DNA from: Siphonodentalium dalli | Lineage: Eukaryota > Mollusca > Scaphopoda > Gadilida > Siphonodentaliidae | NCBI GenBank assembly: GCA_032622095.1 | Contig: CP136068.1 | Location: forward strand, 160,973,465-161,037,464 | Direction of reading: 5' to 3' | DNA: 64,000 nt | Shown here: one piece after another, positions 47,148 to 58,445 of the stretch | Layout of the letters: every line of letters begins with the position of its first letter | Numbering within the stretch: the stretch's first letter is position 1 | Made by a program: the position numbers and the translations under genes | The notes under the pieces: generated by a model | What the model was told of the DNA's origin: nothing | The model's database searches: none | Seen by the model: only the letters and a program-made list of their open reading frames with translations

Positions 47148-47275
47148 AGGTGGACCGGACCATTTTGGACCGGTCCAGGCATGTGTACCGGAATTGCCTG
47201 GGCCGGACCGGACTGGACCGCCTTGGCAGTGGACCGGACCACCCAAGGTGGTCCGGTCCGGTCCGCATCACTAAT
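47148..47275. repeat. GGACCGG-rich repeat
   Basis: A dense run of GGACCGG/CCGGTCC words in both orientations (GGACCGGACC, TTGGACCGGTCC, GGTGGTCCGGTCCGGTCC) ending in GCATCACTAA. Its GC content stands out from the AT-rich surroundings. It resembles termini of known invertebrate DNA elements, but the element cannot be delimited. Confidence 0.5.
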
Positions 47276-48708
47276 CTCTAGCCAGAGTTTAACCGAGCGA
47301 GTTCCACTCACTGCTTGGGCTGACTCTCTCCCAAAAATACGATAAGGCATACATGTATGTCAAAATCGCGAAAATACAGATAACAATGTTATGTAACTTA
47401 TGTTTAGTAAGTTTTCACACATTATATATTTTCCCTTCAATCTGTTTAGTGGGTAAATGACCAGGACATCATGTTCAGAAGTGGCATTTTAATTTCAGTT
47501 GTCCCTATGTTACGTGCCATACATTTGCAATATGCCGCACAATATCTGTATATACTGTTATGAATAGTTACCAGTATCGCTCACAAACGGTGAACCGCTA
47601 GTGGTATGTAATTATATATGCTTGATATACAGGTAGGTACACCATTCTAACTCCCCCCGGCCCTACCGGTTTAGCATCGGGAAGAAGTAATCAAGTGTTT
47701 GGGATGAATTTGATCTTTATTTTATAAGTTAGTTATTGAATGCTTTCGCAGAAAATAGTCCCCAGAATATTTACTGATATCGACCACCGTAGTAAGTTTT
47801 CACACAACATTGCGTGTCGACCAAAGGCAACACTTTGTCAGAAAACAAGTGCTGGCTTTGAATTGGTTGAGGGTGGCCGGAGAATATGGTAGCCTAATTT
47901 TGATGGGCAAATTAGCGCTTCTAGTTTATTATCGAAAAACAGCTGGTTTGAGCCAATGAGAGTATAATATATAGCTGAATACAGCTAGGTTAGCTGAATA
48001 CAGTTATTGTAGCTGTATTCTCACATTTGCCAGACCTGTTGACCTACAATGGGCATGGCTACATTTGAAAAATCCAAAAATAAATACACCAATAACATAA
48101 TGAACAAGTTCCAAGCGAACCCGCCAAATAAATACCTGTTGTTTTCAATACCACATCAAGTCACACTCAGAAGTATGTGCAACTCTGCCCTCGACATTGC
48201 TTGTTATTGTCATGGTCAATTTTGAGAATTGTTGTTTGTGTGTAATTCATTAACTGACTCATGAATTGATCCCAGTCTGTTCGCATACATGTACACCTAC
48301 TGGTATTGTACAGTACCATTATGTTCATGATACTTATTAGACACGTTTTATGAGATGGTAGGCTGGAATGTCAGACTGTCATGTCTACATGTACCGCCAG
48401 TCAACCGTTACCACTGTGAAGCATAGCATTTGACTAGCGATATCTGCCAGTAATCTTACAGTGGTAATCTTAATATATAAACATGGTAAAGCAGGTAAAT
48501 TGCCATAACATTATTTTCTTGCAACTGCCGAAAACGATAAAAAAAATGGTACCTCACACATTGGAACTGGGCTTGATTTTTAGTCTTAGGCAACAGGCAT
48601 GCGGAAAATTTAGTATGCAGAGTGAAGAATAATGCTGTGGCCTGCTTAAATCAACCCGGTATCGCAAACCGTGATGACATTCATCGTGGTGTAACCGCAG
48701 TGGATGTA

Positions 48709-49048
48709 CCCTGCTGGACAAAACAAGTGTCCATTGGCACCGTGGTGTACCGGTATTTGCTGTTCAGCCTCGGTGTTAGAGTTTGTAACTGCAGTTGAGC
48801 ACCACAGCCGAGCGGCAGGTACACCACGGCCGAACGTCAAGTAAACATATGTACACCATGGTCGAAAAGCTATTACCGGTACAACAGGGCCGAATGGCAT
48901 GTACACTATGGTTAGATTTCTGGTTTGTATTGTCTTTTGGCAACTACACCATGGCCGAATGGTAAATACACTGCGGCCCAACTATAGTTAGCCAATGGCA
49001 ATGCTAACTGCACCGTGGTTAAGTGGACACTTGTTTTGCCCAGCAGGG
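48709..49048. mobile_element. MITE of 340 bp with internal repeats
   Basis: Ends CCCTGCTGGACAAAACAAGT and the near complement ACTTGTTTTGCCCAGCAGGG. Inside, a block like GTACACCATGGCCGAATGGC recurs four to five times at about 36-60 bp spacing. The flanking 8-mers TGGATGTA/GAGGTGCA match at only four positions, so the duplication is doubtful. A minus-strand open frame here only follows the internal repeats. Confidence 0.65.
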
Positions 49049-49945
49049 GAGGTGCAAGGTTGAAGCTATCACCTTAACACAGTGTTGGAGTTTTCTGCGG
49101 TATTACTAGGATGACACCGATTTGGAGGTGACCAATTACTTTAAGTATTCTCGGTAACTGTACATGTACATGTATATACGTACTGGTACATGGTTGGTAC
49201 ACATTGGTCAATGAAGTTCAATATAGTGCATCATTCATTAACATGTTTCTCTAAAATATCAATATTACGATTACATGGTTGTGCATTAAAGAGAGTACAG
49301 CTACGCGAGGTATTCTTAAATTAATTGATGTCATCTAAAGTGGTCTCATCCTGGTAAACCGTATATCGTAGTGTTTTTACTCATGGGGCATTCAAGAATG
49401 GCAAAGATGATCTTCATTGTGTTATAATTTAGAATTAACATTTACCAAAATTATGAAAATACATGCACATTTATATCCTCAAGTTTGAAGAATATACCGG
49501 TACAATGTGCTACCATTCCTTGTGATGGCGTTAATGAATATCGGACAAGTTGGAAATGACGGAATGGTCCAAGGATCAATATTTACCCTGATTTCGTCAT
49601 TGTTTTATATAGGGAGTTGTGGGGCAAAGTGTTATATTTCGTGAAGTTCAGTCGTACAAAATATTTTCATCTTGTTGAAAGTTGTTGTGTTTACATTTGC
49701 AGCTATTCAAAGAGGGATGGACTGATTATGTGTATGTCCAGTCATCTGATTTGCCTACGGAAGGGAAGTTGAATATCATTCTGTGAATTTCTGTCGGTGC
49801 AACAAATACATTCTCAACCAACTTGACAGTATAAACCTGCATTTAATATAGATGATTACACGTGAGTAATAATATATATTATTTTGTAATAAGTATTATA
49901 AAATCTTATCATGATCTACCGGGTACATGTACATGTAACCATGTC

Positions 49946-50608
49946 CAGAGGCGGACTGGGCCAAAAACACAGCCCGGGAAATGGTTATAATACCGGCCCA
50001 TCTGCACCCCCCTTCAATCAGAATCTGTTCGGGGGGTGTCCCCCTTGGGAAATTCCAACTGCACCCCCGCCCTTGAATCAGAATCAGACCAAATACATGT
50101 TTTTGCATAATTCCATTTGCACCCCCTTGCACCTCATTGCCCTAGCCTAATATCCTATATATTCATAAACCATGGTTTTATATATTCCCGGTATGAGACC
50201 ATTCAGATATTTTTACCTGAAAAATTGCATAAATTCTAACATCTAGCGGTCTAACTCCAGACAAATACACACGGCTACGAACAAGAGTACAGGACAAACC
50301 GGGCTGTCCATGGTGTTTCGGCCCGGGGTGAGGAAATTTTGAAAACTACAAGAAAATGGCTAATCCTAGCATCTAGACTGGCCTCAACTGAAGCGTTCCT
50401 ATTGTGTTGGAAAGTGGGGGAGTGTCCGGGATGGGTGCGTGAGAAATATTTTGGGATTTACAGCTAATTACGATTAGCTAATTAGGCTGGTTAAACAACA
50501 CATGTGGCAACCCACGTCGGTTTTCTTTGCAGCCCAACAACATATACCCCCACGGCCTCCGGCCCATCAGTAATTTTCCTGGTCTTCCGATCGGCCAGTC
50601 CGCCTCTG
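49946..50608. mobile_element. hAT-like MITE, 663 bp
   Basis: Ends CAGAGGCGGACTGG and CCAGTCCGCCTCTG; flanks ACCATGTC and GTCATGTC, an imperfect 8-bp duplication (six of eight). The interior is G/C-richer, with CTGCACCCCC and CGGCCC words. The 3.36-kb duplication begins inside this element at 50574. Confidence 0.7.
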
Positions 50609-53600
50609 GTCATGTCTGGACGTGTTACGGTACATGATATACAGCCATACAGGTACTGGACAACATGCACATCATGGTGATGTATGTCTTTATGGGCTCA
50701 ATTTTAAGTAAACATGTTGATCTACATGTTTAGGTTTTTATTTAGTTTTGAAAATAAAAACATTTTGCTCACTATCATGCCAGTGAATCTGTTACCATTA
50801 TGGCATATGAAAAACAAACAACCATATATTTGGGACTCATCCCCTGACAGCTGTCATTATGCATGTCACAGATGTCACAATATATGTGCATATACAGGCC
50901 ACATTGATTCTGTCGCTTCATTATATTAAAGGTACTCAATCCGATCAGAGGGTCCTATATTACTATTTCTTTGGCTTTGGGGGTAAAACATATTCGAGTC
51001 GAGGAACCCACCCATCAGAGCTCAGAGTGATTAGATATCGATTTTTGAAATCAATTAATTTTCGGAGATCTGTTCCAAACGATAGCAAATCACGTGATCA
51101 AAACGGACAAATTGCGGGTTATAAGATGCATAACTCTAAAATAAAGTGCTTGCTATCAACAATAATAACCACTTGATTTTAGAGTTATCAATCTTACATC
51201 CGCAATTTGTCCGTTTTGATCATGTGATCTGTTATCTTTTTAGAAAGATCTCCGAAAATTAATTAATTTCAAAAATCGATATCTAATCACTCTGAGCTCT
51301 GATGAGTGGGTTCCTCGACTCGAATCAAATATTGTTTACCCCCAAAGCCAAAGAACGAGTAATATAGGACCCTCTGATCGGATTGAATACCTTTAACGAT
51401 ATGTGCAGTGTTGGCGGTGAGTACCGGGGTATGCTGTTAAAATATTCAGCTCTGTCAAAAAAATATAGACAGAGTTTGTTCTTATACCAATCAGAACTAT
51501 GGCATAAACAGTATGTTATTGTCAAATGTTTTTCCTTTGTTATGTCAACAAAAGCAAAAAAAGAACCTGGCTTTTGTTTAGATCCGGATATACATGTAGT
51601 AAACATAAAGAGCGTTATTTGTTACTGTTTTCCAGATATGGAAACAATAAAGAGTGTTATATAATTTGTGTGTGAATAACCAATAGAATTGCACTGTGTT
51701 ATGTAAACAGAAGCAAAACTTCTGTAACACGAGAAGGTTCTTGTTTACATACAGCATCGTACATCTTGATGACAATATACTACCGGTATTTATACACTGA
51801 TTATGTTTGGCATATGAACAAAACAATATACCGTATATTTTAATATTCCTTCCGTTGATGGTGATTTGAACAAATATGAATATCTCTGCAATGAACACTG
51901 TCCGTGCCTTCAAAGTCCAATCTATTAATTATATCCCTCCTGCAATGAAGTTGTGGGGGTATACTGGATTCAGCTGGAATCTGTCCATGGACACAAATTT
52001 CTCAGTCGTTTTTTCAATTGTCTTCCATGTAATTTGGCGTACATGTAGTTATCAACCACCTGCGATTATGGCATCTATCAGACTTTTTTGGTGGAGTTAT
52101 CCCCATTTTTTTATTTAGAAAATTTTGACACAGATATTTAGTACCATGGGAACCTGTGCACCTGCGATTATGATGTCTGTCAGACTTTTTTTGGTGGAGT
52201 TATTTCCCTTTTTTAACATAGAAACTTTTTTGCAACATGCATATTTTTGTCTGAGCTTTTATTCCGACATTTTTAGGTCAATGTTTCTGAAACTTGGCAC
52301 AAATATTTAGTACCAAGGGAATCTGTGCACCTGCGATTATGACATCTGTACAACTTTTGAGTTATTTCCCCTTTTCAGCTTAATAACATTTTTGCAACAT
52401 CCATAATTTTGTCCCAGTTTTTATTCCTACATTTTTCCTTCATTAGCAGGGCTTATATATTGGCGAGAATCCAAATCTAGATTCTCGTAAATATTCTCGC
52501 AAATTACCATGGATTCTCGCAAAAAAAGTATGTTTGGATTCTCGCAATATCAGATGAAATATACCGGTATGACCCGATTAGGTTTAGGATTAGTGTTAGG
52601 ATTTAGGGTTGTACACCTGCAATGGAAATTATTATTTTAACTATATGTGTATTGACAAGTTTAACATTTTAGTGTTTTGAGAACAGCGGGGGGGGGGGGG
52701 GGTATCATTAGTCCCATTTTGTCACCACCTCTAGTTAACAACGACCCCGCTCAGCGCACGGAGAGAAACTTGTTTGTATGAGAATGATTAATAGTTTTGA
52801 TTGCACGAACGATAATATTGAACTGCTGATATACTGTTAAAAACATAATGTGAGACCGTTGGTTTGCATACCATGGTTTTGTCGATTAAACGAAGTACAA
52901 AATGTACCATACTACCATACCACATTAGTTTTCCTTTGGAACTTCTGTATGTAATGTATAGCAGCAACTATTCATCTTGATTTCAATGTATTGCCTTTCA
53001 CAAGATACAAAATGTACCTAGTACATGTATTGTGTGAAGTGTATCGTGACAAATATCACAATTTTAGCTCATTGAAAGCAAAAATAACCCATATTTACTA
53101 TATAAAATGTACCTATTAGGTGTATTGTGCGAAGTCTATCTCGATACACAAATATCATAATTTTAGCATATTGAAAGCAAAATTAACCCATATTTACTAT
53201 GTTTTTTTTAGCAATTTAGGTAGAAAATCCTCGCAAAACATGGGTTTTACATATCATGATAATGTATGTATAATATCGTTGACGTTGGTCATGGATACAT
53301 CGTGATGTGTATCATATCGTGACAAAGTGTATAATTGCAGCCCTAGTATACGTACATGTATGTGTGACAATTGTGTGTTATTGACTCGAAAACTGCTCTA
53401 CCGATCCGACTCGAATTTGGTAGAGGCCTAATTTGAGTCACACAGTGTAACTTTCATGACCACCAATCAATCACGTTCAATTTTTTCACAGGGAGCCACA
53501 CCTTTGGTAAATGTAGCAGATATACATTGTATGTTGGCGGTTAGAGAACCGAGTTCCAGTTGAGAAAATTCTTCTGACAGCTGAAGAAAAGTTGAAATTA

Positions 53601-53939
53601 AAGAGCTCCTGACTCCAAGACAGACTTCAGATTGTGGGAGCTATTCATCCGGTACATGTATAAATACATGTGCAGTTATATATAGTGAGTATTTCTTATT
53701 CAAAATACCATTTTTCAGTTGATAATACAATATCAATGACAATGTAGTTGAGATCAGCTATCCGATTCGGCCAAATTCGGACCTCAAACATAAATTTTGA
53801 GTCAAAGTATCCCAATAGCACTCAACATTATTTGATTATTAAATTTTCAAACATAATAATTTACTATATCAAGTGTTTAGGCCATCAACAACTGCGAACG
53901 ATAGTCTCAGAGAAGATGTACAGAAATGCATGAATATCA
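50574..53939 (+). repeat. Tandem segmental duplication, unit A (3,366 bp)
   Basis: Nearly identical to 53940-57303. It starts at TTTTCCTGGTCTTCCG inside the hAT-like MITE and ends after GCATGAATATCA. It contains a foldback element, repeat C, three units around CACCTGCGATTATG, ATTCTCGCAAA words and a long G run. No gene was recognised. Confidence 0.9.
50930..51392. mobile_element. Foldback MITE at TTAA, unit A copy
   Basis: Two arms of about 210 bp pair over almost their whole length around a loop of about 35 nt. The ends are AGGTACTCAATCCGATCAG and its near complement, and TTAA lies on both sides (50926-50929, 51393-51396). A TTAA duplication is typical of piggyBac-type insertion. There is no transposase. 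Confidence 0.75.
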
Positions 53940-56900
53940 TTTTCCTGGTCTTCCGATCGGCCAGTCCGCCTCTGGTCATGTCTGGACGTGTTACGGTACA
54001 TGATATACAGCCATACAGGTACTGGACAACATGCACATCCTGGTGATGTATGTCTTTATGGGCTCAATTTTAAGTAAACATGTTGATCTACATGTTTAGG
54101 TTTTTATTTAGTTTTGAAAATAAAAACATTTTGCTCACTATCATGCCAGTGAATCTGTTACCATTATGGCATATGAAAAACAAACAACCATATATTTGGG
54201 ACTCATCCCCTGACAGCTGTCATTATGCATGTCACAGATGTCACAATATATGTGCATGTACAGGCCACATTGATTCTGTCGCTTCATGATATTAAAGGTA
54301 CTCAATCCGATCAGAGGGTCCTATATTACTATTTCTTTGGCTTTGGGGGTAAAAAATATTCGAGTCGAGGAACCCACCCATCAGAGCTCAGAGTGATTAG
54401 ATATCGATTTTTGAAATCAATTAATTTTCGGAGATCTGTTCCAAACGATAGCAAATCACGTGATCAAAACGGACAAATTGCGGGTTATAAGATGCATAAC
54501 TCTAAAATAAAGTGCTTGCTATCAACAATAATAACCACTTGATTTTAGAGTTATCAATCTTACATCCGCAATTTGTCCGTTTTGATCATGTGATCTGTTA
54601 TCTTTTTAGAAAGATCTCCGAAAATTAATTAATTTCAAAAATCGATATCTAATCACTCTGAGCTCTGATGAGTGGGTTCCTCGACTCGAATCAAATATTG
54701 TTTACCCCCAAAGCCAAAGAACGAGTAATATAGGACCCTCTGATCGGATTGAATACCTTTTAAGATATGTGCAGTGTTGGCGGTGAGTACCGGGGTATGC
54801 TGTTAAAATATTCAGCTCTGTCAAAAAAATATAGACAGAGTTTGTTCTTATACCAATCAGAACTATGGCATAAACAGTATGTTATTGTCAAATGTTTTTC
54901 CTTTGTTATGTCAACAAAAGCAAAAAAAGAACCTGGCTTTTGTTTAGATCCGGATATACATGTAGTAAACATAAAGAGCGTTATTTGTTACTGTTTTCCA
55001 GATATGGAAACAATAAAGAGTGTTATATAATTTGTGTGTGAATAACCAATAGAATTGCACTGTGTTATGTAAACAGAAGCAAAACTTCTGTAACACGAGA
55101 ATGTTCTTGTTTACATACAGCATCGTACATCTTGATGACAATATACTACCGGTATTTATACACTGATTATGTTTGGCATATGAACAAAACAATATACCGT
55201 ATATTTTAATATTCCTTCCGTTGATGGTGATTTGAACAAATATGAATATCTCTGCAATGAACACTGTCCGTGCCTTCAAAGTCCAATCTATTAATTATAT
55301 CCCTCCTGCAATGAAGTTGTGGGGGTATACTGGATTCAGCTGGAATCTGTCCATGGACACAAATTTCTCAGTCGTTTTTTCAATTGTCTTCCATGTAATT
55401 TGGCATACATGTAGTTATCAACCACCTGCGATTATGGCATCTATCAGACTTTTTTGGTGGAGTTATCCCCATTTTTTTACTTAGAAAATTTTGACACAGA
55501 TATTTAGTACCATGGGAACCTGTGCACCTGCGATTATGATATCTGTCAGACTTTTTTTGGTGGAGTTATTTCCCATTTTTAACATAGAAACTTTTTTGCA
55601 ACATGCATATTTTTGTCTGAGCTTTTATTCCGACATTTTTAGGTCAATGTTTCTGAAACTTGGCACAAATATTTAGTACCAAGGGAATCTGTGCACCTGC
55701 GATTATGACATCTGTACAACTTTTGAGTTATTTCCCCTTTTCAACTTAATAACATTTTTGCAACATCCTTAATTTTGTCCCAGTTTTTATTCCTACATTT
55801 TTCCGTCATTAGCAGGGCTTATATATTGGCGAGAATCCAAATCTAGATTCTCGTAAATATTCTCGCAAATTACCATGGATTCTCGCAAAAAAAGTATGTT
55901 TGGATTCTCGCAATATCAGATGAAATATACCGGTATGACCCGATTAGGTTTAGGATTAGTGTTAGGATTTAGGGTTGTACACCTGCAATGGAAATTATTA
56001 TTTTAACTATATGTGCATTGACAAGTTTAACATTTTAGTGTTTTGAGAACAGCGGGGGGGGGGGTATCATTAGTCCCATTTTGTCACCACCTCTAGTTAA
56101 CAACGACCCCGCTCAGCGCACGGAGAGAAACTTGTTTGTATGAGAATGATTAATAGTTTTGATTGCACGAACGATAATATTGAACTGCTGATATACTGTT
56201 AAAAACATAATGTGAGACCGTTGGTTTGCATACCATGGTTTTGTCGATTAAACGAAGTACAAAATGTACCATACTACCATACCACATTAGTTTTCCTTTG
56301 GAACTTCTGTATGTAATGTATAGCAGCATCTATTCATCTTGATTTCAATGTATTGCCTTTCACAAGATACAAAATGTACCTAGTACATGTATTGTGTGAA
56401 GTGTATCGTGACAAATATCACAATTTTAGCTCATTGAAAGCAAAAATAACCCATATTTACTATATAAAATGTACCTATTAGGTGTATTGTGCGAAGTCTA
56501 TCTCGATACACAAATATCATAATTTTAGCATATTGAAAGCAAAATTAACCCATATTTACTATGTTTTTTTTTAGCAATTTATGTAGAAAATCCTCGCAAA
56601 ACATGGGTTTTACATATCATGATAATGTATGTATAATATCGTTGACGTTGGTCATGGATACATCGTGATGTGTATCATATCGTGACAAAGTGTATAATGG
56701 CAGCCCTAGTATACGTACATGTATGTGTGACAATTGTGTGTTATTGACTCGAAAACTGCTCTACCGATCCGACTCGAATTTGGTAGAGGCCTAATTTGAG
56801 TCACACAGTGTAACATTCATGACCACCAATCAATCACGTTCAATTTTTTCACAGGGAGCCACACCTTTGGTAAATGTAGCAGATATACATTGTATGTTGG

Positions 56901-57303
56901 CGGTTAGAGAACCGAGTTCCAGTTGAGAAAATTCTTCTGACAGCTGAAGAAAAGTTGAAATTAAAGAGCTCCTGACTCCAAGACAGACTTCAGATTGTGG
57001 GAGCTATTCATCCGGTACATGTATAAATACATGTGCAGTTATATATAGTGAGTATTTCTTATTCAAAATACCATTTTTCAGTTGATAATACAATATCAAT
57101 GACAATGTAGTTAAGATCAGCTATCCGATTCGGCCAAATTCGGACCTCAAACATAAATTTTGAGTCAAAGTATCCCAATAGCACTCAACATTATTTGATT
57201 ATTAAATTTTCAAACATAATAATTTACTATATCAAGTGTTTAGGCCATCAACAACTGCGAACGATAGTCTCAGAGAAGATGTACAGAAATGCATGAATAT
57301 CAT
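53940..57303 (+). repeat. Tandem segmental duplication, unit B
   Basis: Second copy of 50574-53939. It opens with only the last 35 bp or so of the hAT-like MITE (CCAGTCCGCCTCTGGTCATG), which shows that the copied piece began inside that element. Differences from unit A are few: scattered substitutions, a shorter G run near 56054, and small indels. Confidence 0.9.
54296..54759. mobile_element. Foldback MITE at TTAA, unit B copy
   Basis: Duplicate of the element at 50930-51392. TTAA is kept on both sides, with one extra T at the right end. Confidence 0.75.
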
Positions 57304-57699
57304 AGCGAGATTTTGGCAGCCAGTGACCATAATTTTTTTCAAAATTCCACTTTGACATGTTTGTACCAAAATATTTGAAGCAGCACTCGAGTCGTTTTTT
57401 TGGTTGATTTATACTAGCTAAAAGTTTTTAAATAAGTACCGGTATGTTAATCGTGCATATCGTGTGAGCTTCCAATTGTAAATAAAATGAGGCTAAGAAC
57501 ACGAATAAGGCTGCACAAAATGTGCACTCCCTTCTCAATATAAACAAAAAATTAATAAACACAAATGCGATTTTAGCTTTCATTAGCTCAACTTACATTG
57601 TACTTTGTAAGTCTGAGCTATTGCCGTGGGGTGGCGTCCGTCGTGCGTGTGGCTGTGTGTCCATCAACAATTTCCTTTGGAGCGGGATACAGTTCGTAC

Positions 57700-58445
57700 C
57701 TTTGGTCTGATCTTCATTAAATTTGTGATGAATGTTGACATTGACATGTAGATGGGAACGAGTCATTTTGGGGTCATTCGGCCCATCTTGGATTTCATAA
57801 TTAAATCCATTGGCGCGCTGTTTGTCTGATCATCATGAAATTTGTCATGGATGTTAATATTGACATGTAGATGGGAACGAGTCATTTTGGAGTCATTCGG
57901 CCAAAAAACATTGGCCAGCAGCCATCTTGGATTTTACTCCTTTGCATGACTAAATCCTTTGGCGCTGGCTACAGGTCGTAGCTTTTGTCAGATCATTATG
58001 AGATTTGTAATGGCTGTTAACAATGACATGTAGATGGGAACGAGTCCTTTTGGGGTCATTCGGCCAAAAGACATGGCCGCCAGCAGCCATCTTTGATTTT
58101 ACTCTTTGCATGACTAAATCATTTGGCACGGGCTACAAGTCGTATCTTTGGTCCGATTGTAATGAGATTTGTTATGGATGTTAACAATTACATGTATATG
58201 GGAAACATGTTATTTTTAGGTCATTCGGCAAAAAACATGGCCGCCAGCAACGATCTTGTATTTTACTCTTTAAATGACTAAATCCTTTCACATAGGCTAC
58301 AGGTCGTATCTTTTGTCAGATCATCATGAAATTTGTGATGGATTTTAACAATGACAAGTAAATGGGAACGAGTCTTTTTGGGGTCATCAGCAAAAAAATG
58401 GCTGCCAGCGGCCATCATGGATTTTACTCTTTGCATAACTAGGCC
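57700..58445 (+). repeat. Tandem repeat of about 160 bp, five units
   Basis: Units contain GACATGTAGATGGGAACGAG, GGGTCATTCGGCCAAAA, CAGCAGCCATCTTGGATTTT and GACTAAATCCTTTGGC. Starts are near 57706, 57826, 57986, 58148 and 58314; the second unit is short. A single related unit lies at 32440-32510. Confidence 0.8.

Larger units (their letters stand above)
44347..48182. mobile_element. Long inverted-repeat element, about 3.8 kb
   Basis: Left arm 44347-44785 and right arm 47780-48182 are diverged inverse copies. Shared blocks include TTGCACATAC, CTTCTGAGTGTGAC.TGATGT, CAGGTCTGGCAAATGTGAGA, AGCTGTATTCAGCTA, CTAGAAGCGCTAA, ATATTCTCCGG.CACCCTCAA and TGAAAACTTACTACGG. There is no transposase frame inside. 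It also hosts a nested hAT-like element. Class unknown; no target duplication was found. Confidence 0.6.

Noticed and set aside
48646-48981. 111-codon minus-strand frame with repeated FGxxVP blocks
   Set aside because: It follows the internal repeats of the MITE at 48709-49048.
50859-51176. 105-codon frame present in both duplication units
   Set aside because: It lies on one arm of a hairpin element; conservation between units reflects recent duplication, not selection.
51299-51330. CTGATGAG resembling a hammerhead core
   Set aside because: The second core (GAAA) and a stem II are missing; the bases belong to the foldback arm.
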